In this document: one piece after another, positions 8,812 through 13,884 of the stretch
Numbering within the stretch: position 1 is the first letter of the stretch
How the letters are laid out: the number at the start of each line of letters is the position of its first letter
Notes under the pieces: generated by a model
Seen by the model: the letters and a program-made list of their open reading frames with translations, nothing else
Told to the model about the DNA's origin: nothing
The model's database searches: none
Made by a program: the position numbers and the translations under genes
From: Candidatus Mcinerneyibacteriota bacterium
Lineage (GTDB): Bacteria > AUK180 > JAQVHJ01
Assembly (NCBI GenBank): GCA_030630935.1
Contig: DAOVMD010000015.1
Coordinates: forward strand, 1 to 16,687
Direction of reading: 5' to 3'
DNA length: 16,687 nucleotides

Positions 8812-8827
8812 CAACGGAGTTGCTTGA
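8807..8827. repeat. Perfect 9-bp-stem hairpin after the outer-membrane gene
   Basis: TCAAGCAAC, loop GGA, then GTTGCTTGA. It lies 7 nt past the stop codon of the minus-strand gene, where a terminator would be expected, but the minus-strand sequence beyond it (ACAGAGAAC) has no U-run. It could protect the mRNA 3' end instead. Confidence 0.5.
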
Positions 8828-8834
8828 GCATAGA

Positions 8835-9515
8835 CTATAAATAAAGGGATATGGAGAGGATTAATCCATTTACGGGGATGAGATCTGTTTCTTCTTTGAA
8901 GAAGAGGTTCATGTCTTTATATTGGAAACCACAGAGAATTTTATATTTTATTTTTGGAGATGGAACATAATATAATCCAGTTCCTATATTAAATCCCCCA
9001 CCGTTTCTCTTGAATTTTTCTGAGGTATCCAAACCAACATAATTGAATTTCAAGTTGGTAATTTTTTTATCTACATTAATAAGGGTATGCATAATGAATA
9101 ACCCGAATGAGATGAAAGGTTGATATTTCTCAGTCCTTGATTCAGAAAAGATATATTCGATAGAACTTCCTAATTGATATGAGAATACATCATTATACAT
9201 TTCATTCTTGATATCGGCATTAACCGTATCACTATACCAAACATCATCATTATAACTTTTAGCCATAGTAAAATTAAAATTAAATTCGAGGTTTAATTTA
9301 TTCGTTAAAGAATTCTGGTAGCTGAATCCGAACATATAATCTTGAGTCAAGTCCCCGTATTTCCAGAGGTTATTTACATCAACATCTTTCCAGGACTTCA
9401 AAAGTGAAGGTGAAGTTCCCAAATGAAATCCAAAATAATGATCCTTTGCAATCGCGATTGTTGGGATCAAAATTATAAGGAATAAAAATAATACTCTAAT
9501 TTTCTTTATCATCAT
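8835..9515 (-). CDS. Outer-membrane beta-barrel-like protein
   Basis: A 226-aa protein with a clear signal peptide (MMIKKIRVLFLFLIILIPTI, then AIAK, cleavage likely after IAIA). The mature part is rich in alternating hydrophobic/aromatic strands (YFGFHLG, YMFGFSYQNSL, LNLEFNFNF, PFISFGLFIM, GFNIGTGLYYV, YKILCGFQY) typical of a small 8- to 10-strand barrel, and it ends in a strand (LILSISLYL), though not in the usual terminal Phe. No specific family is recognised. The start lies inside the end of the small membrane gene, with GGGGAGGA about 6 nt upstream, so the two are cotranscribed from the promoter at 9659-9687. Confidence 0.8.
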   Translation of the reverse strand: MMIKKIRVLFLFLIILIPTIAIAKDHYFGFHLGTSPSLLKSWKDVDVNNLWKYGDLTQDYMFGFSYQNSLTNKLNLEFNFNFTMAKSYNDDVWYSDTVNADIKNEMYNDVFSYQLGSSIEYIFSESRTEKYQPFISFGLFIMHTLINVDKKITNLKFNYVGLDTSEKFKRNGGGFNIGTGLYYVPSPKIKYKILCGFQYKDMNLFFKEETDLIPVNGLILSISLYL

Positions 9516-9639
9516 TCTTGTCCTCCCCGATACCTAACTTATTTTCCAGTATCCTGATTCTATTTAGCATATCTACTTTCTGTTCAAATAAAATCCAAAT
9601 ACTCGATAAAATTATGATTAATATAAACGACAAATCCAT
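9496..9639 (-). CDS. 47-aa single-pass membrane protein
   Basis: Reading from 9639 on the minus strand gives a 47-residue protein: a hydrophobic segment (FILIIILSSIWILF, ~5-18) and then a charged helix with heptad-like leucines (MLNRIRILENKLG) and an acidic end (GEDKNDDKEN). AGGAG lies 6 nt before the ATG, a good promoter lies just upstream, and the end overlaps the barrel gene by 20 nt; all three support a real gene. Its N-terminus and its LENKL end match those of the 84-aa protein at 12955-13209 (ILIIIISSTWV; ELENRL). Function is unknown. Confidence 0.68.
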   Translation of the reverse strand: MDLSFILIIILSSIWILFEQKVDMLNRIRILENKLGIGEDKNDDKEN

Positions 9640-9641
9640 TA

Positions 9642-9707
9642 AAACTCCTGTTTATAATATAATAACTCATTTTAAGAAATTAATCAAGAGAAATCTAACA
9701 GGAGTTT
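9642..9707. promoter_or_regulatory. 11-bp perfect inverted repeat bracketing the promoter
   Basis: AAACTCCTGTT (9642-9652) and AACAGGAGTTT (9697-9707) are exact reverse complements, with centres 55 bp apart. The proximal arm overlaps the predicted transcript start and the AGGAG ribosome site of the 47-aa gene; the distal arm lies just upstream of the -35 box. It could be a paired operator, or a way to hide the ribosome site in transcripts starting further upstream. Confidence 0.45.
9659..9687 (-). promoter_or_regulatory. Sigma-70-type promoter for the 47-aa/outer-membrane gene pair
   Basis: On the minus strand: -35 TTGATT (9687-9682), a 17-nt spacer, -10 TATTAT (9664-9659). The predicted start falls near 9652, about 13 nt before the ATG, with the ribosome site inside this short leader. 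Confidence 0.5.
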
Positions 9708-9783
9708 CCCTATTTTTTTATTAATATGGAGTGCATCGATGTTCTCAAGCAACTCTCATATACCACGTTGGGTATACGACTTC

Positions 9784-10079
9784 AGATTGAGATCTATATA
9801 ACTGCGTATATAATAATCGACATTAAAAAGCATTATTTTCCGTTGCACGTTTGGTCAATTGACCAAACGTGCAACGGACATGAATAATAATTGCAAGGAT
9901 TTTTTTTACCACAATAAATATTATGTGCGACAGGCACGAACAAAATAGGTTTTATTAAAGTGCTTATGTACATGAAATTAAAGAAATAAAATAACAAATT
10001 ATATAAGAACACTTTTTTATTTAGTAATAATAATAAATAGTTATGTCGAAAACAATATGCGCAGCTATATAGATTGAGA
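9784..10079. mobile_element. 278-bp MITE-like element with 9-bp target duplication
   Basis: The direct repeat AGATTGAGA (9784-9792 and 10071-10079) flanks 278 bp whose ends are inverted repeats: CTATATAACTGCGTATAT at left, AATATGCGCAGCTATATA at right. The match continues inward to TCGACATTAA (left) and TTATGTCGA (right). The inside holds a perfect 38-bp palindrome and no credible gene; an 87-codon minus-strand frame here is incidental. Non-autonomous size, terminal repeats and a target duplication all fit a MITE moved by an unseen transposase. A shorter relative sits at 4633-4749. Confidence 0.7.
9840..9877. repeat. Perfect 38-bp palindrome inside the mobile element
   Basis: The left half is CCGTTGCACGTTTGGTCAA and the right half is its exact reverse complement, with no loop. 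The symmetry continues imperfectly outward (ATTATT on the left, AATAAT on the right). It could extrude as a cruciform. Confidence 0.9.
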
Positions 10080-10114
10080 CTAAGTATTGTATGCATGTAA
10101 TACAGTCTCGATCT
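10071..10114. repeat. Long imperfect hairpin at the insertion site
   Basis: AGATTGAGACT (10071-10081) pairs with AGTCTCGATCT (10104-10114) except for one G-T position; an inner GTATT/AATAC pair extends the stem. One arm contains the target duplication, so the element inserted into a pre-existing palindrome. Confidence 0.55.
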
Positions 10115-10291
10115 AAGGTCTCGGTCTGATTACTGTTGTTTTCCAAAGGAAAATAATGGAGGGACGGTCCTCCCATTTTGTCCCATTCATATCTCTAAAT
10201 GTCGTTATATTGGAAAATTGGTTTTTTATTTGATTTTTATTGTTTTCATACACGACATAAATGTCGGATATTTTTCTATCATTTTCCTAGG

Positions 10292-10473
10292 GTTAAAACC
10301 CCAGGCTATGAATCATTTTCATAATTGCCATAAATGGCTTTATTACAATATCTTATGTTAAAACCACATGCTATTAATCTTTTTCATAGTAGCCACAAAT
10401 GGCTTTATTACAATATCTTATGTTAAAACCACAGGCTATTAATCATTTTCATAATTGCCATAAACGGCCTATT
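10292..10473. repeat. 65-bp tandem repeat, three units
   Basis: Units start with GTTAAAACC at 10292, 10357 and 10422, exactly 65 nt apart. Shared blocks are CAGGCTATxAATC, TTTTCATA, GCCAxAAAxGGC and TTTATTACAATATCTTAT (the last only in units 1 and 2). Each unit has a small hairpin around GCCATAAATGGC. A similar CATAAATG-centred hairpin, CGACATAAATGTCG, lies just before at 10253-10266. Confidence 0.88.
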
Positions 10474-10513
10474 CGGTTAAGTATGTTAACCTCAAGAGGA
10501 ATATAGAATAGAA

Positions 10514-10619
10514 AGAGCTTCAGCTCTAATGCGAAGAGCCCCGGATTTCAATCCGGGGATTAAATTATCGCACCCTCACAAGGGACTTCAGTCCCAAGTT
10601 TAATCCCATTCATGGGATT
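10514..10619. repeat. Array of four hairpins sharing a TTCA loop
   Basis: Four perfect hairpins have different stems but one loop: AGAGC-TTCA-GCTCT (10514-10527), CCCCGGAT-TTCA-ATCCGGGG (10539-10558), GGGAC-TTCA-GTCCC (10582-10595) and AATCCCA-TTCA-TGGGATT (10602-10619). They lie between divergent genes, upstream of the predicted channel promoter, so they are not terminators of the flanking genes and are not in the predicted channel mRNA. Confidence 0.85.
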
Positions 10620-10644
10620 ATTTATCTCTTATACCATTTTTATA

Positions 10645-10673
10645 TTGAATTTATATTATAATTCTGTTATACT
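10645..10673 (+). promoter_or_regulatory. Sigma-70-type promoter for the channel gene
   Basis: -35 TTGAAT (10645-10650), a 17-nt spacer, -10 TATACT (10668-10673). The start would fall near 10680, giving a leader of about 40 nt to the ATG at 10720. Confidence 0.5.
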
Positions 10674-10719
10674 ATGAATAGATAAATTTTAACTTTTAAA
10701 ATTAATGCGGGGTTGGCAG

Positions 10720-12609
10720 ATGAAGAAGTATTCATTTTGGGATAAGGTTAAGTATATATTTGATAATACTATGTCCAGGGGTGCGATTGCCCTGATTTTA
10801 TGGTTAACTGTATTCACGTCAATTCTGATCGTGGTGATCTCTGCGATAACTTTTTTGGGGAACATGGCTCCTGGTAGTCCTAAGTTTCCAGAGTTATTAT
10901 GGATAGTTTTGATGAGAGCCTTGGATCCTGGCAATGTATCCGGGGATGAGGGAATATTATACCGCCCCTTAATGTTTCTATTAACTTTGATGGGTATTTT
11001 TATTTTCAGTACCTTAATCGGTATAATCACTACCGGAATTGAGACTAAGATAGAGGAGTTGAGAGAAGGTAAGTCTCGGGTTATCGAGACTAATCACACC
11101 ATAATCTTTGGTTGGTCGGAGCAGGTTTTTACTATTATCCAGGAATTGATAATTGCCAATGATAATCAGAAGAAATCCTGTATTGTGATCCTGGGTGAAC
11201 AATCAAAGGTGGAGATGGAAGAAGAGATTAAGAAGAAGGTCGGGAAGACCGGGAAAACTCGAATAGTCTGCCGTCAGGGTAGCCCTATTGATATTAACGA
11301 TATTGAGATTGCTAACATTGACAGTTCAAAATCAATAATTATACTATCTCCTGAAACAGAGGACCCCGATTCAAGTGTGATCAAGACCATGCTCGCAATT
11401 ATTAATAATCCGAATCGGAATCCGGAAACCTATAACATCGTTGCAGAGATCCGTGACCCGAAGAATACGGATGTGGCTCAACTGGTGGGGAAAGATGAAG
11501 CAGAGATCGTATTAATCGGGGATTTAATCTCAAAGGTGATTGCTCAGACCTGCCGGCAATCAGGTTTGTCTCAGGTTTATGGAGAGTTGATGTCATTCGA
11601 AGGTAATGAGATTTATTTTGCAAAGGAGTCCGGATTAACCGGGAAAATATTCGGGGATGCAATCTTCAGGTATGAGGATTCGGTTTTAATCGGAATTAAA
11701 CAGAAAGGGAAGCCTCCAAAGCTTAATCCGGCAAAAGATATAATGATTAATGCCGAAGACGAACTTCTCTTTATTGCAGAGGATGATGATACCATGGTCC
11801 TCTCTGATATTACCGAGTATAATATAAATGAAACAATTATTAATCACCAGAGGCATGAAGAAGCAAAACAGGAACGAACGCTGATCCTCGGTTGGAACTG
11901 GAGAATTACCGGTATTATCAATGAATTAGATAACTATGTCACCGCAGGTTCAGAATTAATTGTAGTGGCTGAGAAGAAGTATGGCGAAAGGATTATTCAA
12001 GAATCATGTACCGGGATTAAAAATCAGAGGATTAAATTTATACGTGAGGATACCACTGACCGGAGAACATTGGATCGGTTGAAGATAAACGAATTCAATC
12101 ATATTATCATCCTTTGTTATTCTGATGATTTAGAACCACAAAAATCAGATGCCAAAACTTTAATAACCCTGCTGCACCTACGGGATATAGCTGAGAAGCT
12201 TGAAAAATCCGGGTCAATCGTGAGTGAAATGATTGATATCAGGAACCGAAACCTGGCAGAGATTACCCAGGCAGATGACTTTATTGTGAGTGATAGGTTA
12301 ACCAGCAAGATAATCTCACAGATTTCCGAGGATAAACTCCTGCACGCAGTTTTCCAGGATCTGTTCTCCCCGGAAGGATCTGAGATTTATCTGAAATCAA
12401 TTACAGATTATATCTCAACTGATAAAGAAGTGAATTTCTATACCCTGACCGAATCCGCTAAGTTGAAGGATGAAGTCGCGATAGGGTACCGGCTGATGAA
12501 ATATGCAAATGACTCTACTGAAGCCTATGGTATAAAAATTAATCCTCCTAAATCTCAATTGATAAAAGTTGTTGATGATGATTATTTAATTGTACTGGCA
12601 GAAGACTAA
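10720..12609 (+). CDS. CASTOR/POLLUX-type RCK ion channel
   Basis: A 629-aa protein from the ATG at 10720 (15 nt after an in-frame ATG at 10705; GCGGGG precedes 10720, while nothing like a ribosome site precedes 10705). It has a membrane helix (~22-46), a pore loop with MRALDPGNVSGDEG (~65-78), a second helix (~83-107), then SRVIETNHTIIFGWSE (~119-134), the opening of the first regulatory Rossmann/RCK region. A second such region starts with LILGWNWR (~388). This order matches the bacterial relatives of plant CASTOR/POLLUX/DMI1 channels, which conduct cations and are gated through the RCK ring, by Ca2+ in the plant proteins. The filter differs from the TVGYG of ordinary K+ channels, so selectivity should not be assumed. 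It has its own promoter and appears monocistronic. Confidence 0.9.
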   Translation: MKKYSFWDKVKYIFDNTMSRGAIALILWLTVFTSILIVVISAITFLGNMAPGSPKFPELLWIVLMRALDPGNVSGDEGILYRPLMFLLTLMGIFIFSTLIGIITTGIETKIEELREGKSRVIETNHTIIFGWSEQVFTIIQELIIANDNQKKSCIVILGEQSKVEMEEEIKKKVGKTGKTRIVCRQGSPIDINDIEIANIDSSKSIIILSPETEDPDSSVIKTMLAIINNPNRNPETYNIVAEIRDPKNTDVAQLVGKDEAEIVLIGDLISKVIAQTCRQSGLSQVYGELMSFEGNEIYFAKESGLTGKIFGDAIFRYEDSVLIGIKQKGKPPKLNPAKDIMINAEDELLFIAEDDDTMVLSDITEYNINETIINHQRHEEAKQERTLILGWNWRITGIINELDNYVTAGSELIVVAEKKYGERIIQESCTGIKNQRIKFIREDTTDRRTLDRLKINEFNHIIILCYSDDLEPQKSDAKTLITLLHLRDIAEKLEKSGSIVSEMIDIRNRNLAEITQADDFIVSDRLTSKIISQISEDKLLHAVFQDLFSPEGSEIYLKSITDYISTDKEVNFYTLTESAKLKDEVAIGYRLMKYANDSTEAYGIKINPPKSQLIKVVDDDYLIVLAED

Positions 12610-12610
12610 C

Positions 12611-12637
12611 TCTCAGCTTCGCTGCAGAGAGCTGAGA
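12611..12637. terminator. Hairpin immediately after the channel gene
   Basis: TCTCAGCT (12611-12618), an 11-nt loop, then AGCTGAGA (12630-12637), starting 2 nt after the stop codon. There is no T-run after it, so it is at best a non-canonical terminator or 3' end stabiliser. Confidence 0.35.
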
Positions 12638-12678
12638 ATCGAGAGTAGTTGTTCGTGGTTTGTTAACTGTAAATCGTT

Positions 12679-12723
12679 ATTTGTCATTGCGAGGAGTGAA
12701 CAGCGTGAATGACGCGGCAATCT
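12679..12723 (+). repeat. 45-bp intergenic element, copy 2
   Basis: It runs from ATTTGTCATTGCGAGGA to GTGAATGACGCGGCAATCT and is the same length as, and nearly identical to, 16557-16601; the differences are in the middle. Inside, GTCATT pairs with AATGAC and ATTGC with GCAAT, so alternative hairpins can form. Confidence 0.85.
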
Positions 12724-12890
12724 AAAAAAAACTTTCTCTGTGTCTTCGACGGTTAAAATATTTCTTTCTATATTTAAAAAAAGTTCTCTTCAGTTCCTTG
12801 TAAATTTATTTTTTTATTATGCGTGTGTTTAAATTCTTCTGATCAGGATTAAAGCCCTTAACTCCTACTGCATTGTCATATATAATGCAA

Positions 12891-12932
12891 AATCAATTAC
12901 CAATAACCATCAATCATAAATCATAAATGTGT
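12891..12932. repeat. Degenerate tandem heptanucleotides, 6 units
   Basis: In 7-nt register: AATCAAT, TACCAAT, AACCATC, AATCATA, AATCATA, AATGTGT. Two units are identical; the rest are degenerate. Confidence 0.5.
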
Positions 12933-12954
12933 AGCGAAGCGAAACTATAACACT

Positions 12955-13209
12955 TTAACTATTTAGTCTATTCTCTAATTCTTTAATTTTATCTACCATC
13001 GTATCAAACCTGATTTTTAGGACTTTGGACCTCTTAATCATATAATAGGTGAAAAAAAATGGCCATAAAAACAAACAACTGAAAAGCCAGGCCATTTGTC
13101 CTGTATTTTCTGAGTAAGGTTTTTCTGTAATTGAAATCTGGTAGATCTCGGAATCTTTGTAGACCCAAGTACTTGAAATGATTATAATTAAGATTAAAGA
13201 TATTCCCAT
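12955..13209 (-). CDS. 84-aa two-pass membrane protein
   Basis: A hydrophobic N-terminus (ISLILIIIISSTWVY, ~3-17), a polar loop (~18-38), a second membrane segment (MAWLFSCLFLWPFFFTYYMI, ~39-58), a basic stop (KRSK) and a C-terminal charged helix with coiled-coil spacing (MVDKIKELENRLNS). The WLFSCLFLWPFFFTYYMIKR pattern is common in small hypothetical membrane proteins; no named family is recognised. AAGGAG lies 6 nt before the ATG, and a strong promoter lies upstream. Its ends resemble the 47-aa protein at 9496-9639, which looks like the same plan without the loop and second helix. Confidence 0.78.
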   Translation of the reverse strand: MGISLILIIIISSTWVYKDSEIYQISITEKPYSENTGQMAWLFSCLFLWPFFFTYYMIKRSKVLKIRFDTMVDKIKELENRLNS

Positions 13210-13241
13210 TACTTGCTCCTTTTAAATTTAGTTAATAAAGT

Positions 13242-13270
13242 ATTATAATAGATATTCTACTTGAAGTCAA
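13242..13270 (-). promoter_or_regulatory. Sigma-70 promoter for the 84-aa gene
   Basis: On the minus strand: TTGACT (13270-13265), a 17-nt spacer, perfect TATAAT (13247-13242). The start is expected near 13235, about 25 nt before the ATG. This is the best-matching promoter of this class in the window. Confidence 0.72.
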
Positions 13271-13286
13271 GGAAGAAAAAGTTTAA

Positions 13287-13770
13287 ATGTTAAATCGCTC
13301 AAGTGTTAAAAAAAGTTCAAGAGCTGAAGAAGCTTTGATAGTTCAATTGTTCAAGTGTTGCATGAGTTTAAGTGTTTTTGTAGAGACGTGCCACGGCACG
13401 TCTGATAGTTCAATAGTTTAAATGTTATTATAGTTAAAGTGCTGAACGAGTTTTGATAGTTCAATCGTTCAAGTGTTTAAATGTTAGGTTTGCTCAACTC
13501 TTAAACTATTTAACGATAGATGTGCAACGACACATCAATAAAATAACTCTTGAACACATGGGAAGCATGTTGTTATAACATTTGAACGATTGAACCATAG
13601 ACATGCGGTAGCATGTCTTTAAAATAACTCTTGAACGCATGCGGAGCATGCATTTATAACATTTGAACGATTGAACCATAGACATGCGGCAGCATGTCTT
13701 TAAAGTAACCCTTGAACATATGCGAAGCATGTTGTTATAACATTTTAACAATTTAACATTTTAACCCTTT
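13287..13770. repeat. Octanucleotide/hairpin repeat array with inverted halves
   Basis: The left half (about 13287-13495) is built from 8-nt words such as GTTCAATC, GTTCAAGT and GTTTAAAT. The right half (about 13540-13770) carries the same words reversed and complemented (AACATTTG, AACGATTG, AACATTTT). Short hairpins interrupt both: AGACGTGCC-AC-GGCACGTCT (13383-13402), GATGTG/CACATC (13518-13535), GACATGC-GGTA-GCATGTC (13600-13617) and GACATGC-GGCA-GCATGTC (13681-13698). The whole can fold as a large imperfect inverted repeat. Confidence 0.8.
13540..13760. repeat. 81-bp tandem repeat, two full units and a partial third
   Basis: Units start near 13540, 13621 and 13702 (AAAATAACTCTTGAAC, AAAATAACTCTTGAAC, AAAGTAACCCTTGAAC). 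Each full unit has two hairpins, one around CATG...GAAGCATG or GCATGCGGAGCATGC, and one GACATGC...GCATGTC. A minus-strand frame running through it codes 27-aa repeats and is judged incidental. Confidence 0.88.
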
Positions 13771-13844
13771 CAATTTTTTGATTTTAATTTCAAAAAATTA
13801 ACATATATTCATTTTTTTATTCCTATAATAGGGGAGAATTTCTA

Positions 13845-13860
13845 AGGCACGATTCTTGCA
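13845..13860 (+). promoter_or_regulatory. Sigma-54 (RpoN) promoter for the secreted protein
   Basis: AGGCACGATTCTTGCA matches the -24/-12 consensus (TGGCACG-N4-TTGCW) at every defined position but the first; GG (13846-13847) and GC (13858-13859) are exactly 10 nt apart. Transcription should start near 13871, giving a leader of about 14 nt that still contains the AGAGG ribosome site. A TATAAT at 13824-13829 lacks a good -35 partner. Confidence 0.68.
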
Positions 13861-13884
13861 CATTTTTTATTAGAGGTATTGAAA

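Larger units (their letters stand above)
8512..8834. other. Convergent spacer with repeats, no gene
   Basis: No supportable ORF. It holds a rearranged copy of the 45-bp intergenic element (8581-8655), an imperfect inverted repeat around 8706-8732 (TCCCG...CGGGA arms), five in-register heptamers (8777-8811) and a hairpin (8807-8827). It separates converging genes, so it must contain transcription ends for both strands, but no hairpin is followed by a T-run. Confidence 0.6.
12610..12954. other. Convergent spacer with repeats, no gene
   Basis: No supportable ORF. It holds the hairpin after the channel gene, the 45-bp element (12679-12723) and in-register heptamers (12891-12932), with T-rich sequence (about 12764-12830) between them. 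A small inverted repeat (TGCATT...AATGCA, about 12869-12889) is also present. Confidence 0.6.

Noticed and set aside
8807-8827. Canonical intrinsic terminator
   Set aside because: The stem is perfect and well placed, but no U-run follows on the minus strand. The same applies to the hairpins at 12611-12637 and 16606-16619.
9784-10079. Integron attC site
   Set aside because: The size and a palindrome made this worth considering, but no integrase or cassette array is present, the GTTRRRY/RYYYAAC core sites are not clear, and the duplicated target fits transposition better.
9833-10096. Minus-strand 87-codon frame
   Set aside because: It lies almost wholly inside the MITE-like element, runs through its palindrome and end repeat, and has low-complexity Leu/Phe/Tyr content.
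10514-10619. Riboswitch or attenuator in the channel leader
   Set aside because: The hairpins are independent stem-loops with no multi-branch core, and they end upstream of the predicted promoter (10645-10673), so they would not be in the mRNA.
10705-10719. Upstream ATG at 10705 for the channel
   Set aside because: No ribosome site precedes it, whereas GCGGGG lies 7 nt before 10720, and MKKYSFWDKV fits the family's usual start. Not excluded.
13506-13751. Minus-strand 81-codon frame with 27-aa repeats rich in Met and Cys
   Set aside because: The periodicity is simply the 81-bp DNA repeat read in a frame kept open because 81 is divisible by 3. It has no signal or family motif and its content is set by hairpin arms.
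13540-13760. CRISPR array
   Set aside because: The 81-bp units are contiguous copies with no unique spacers between shorter conserved repeats, there are too few units, and no cas genes are near.
13879-13884. TTG start for the secreted protein
   Set aside because: It lies only 2 nt after the AGAGG ribosome site; the ATG at 13885 has proper spacing and a normal signal peptide start.
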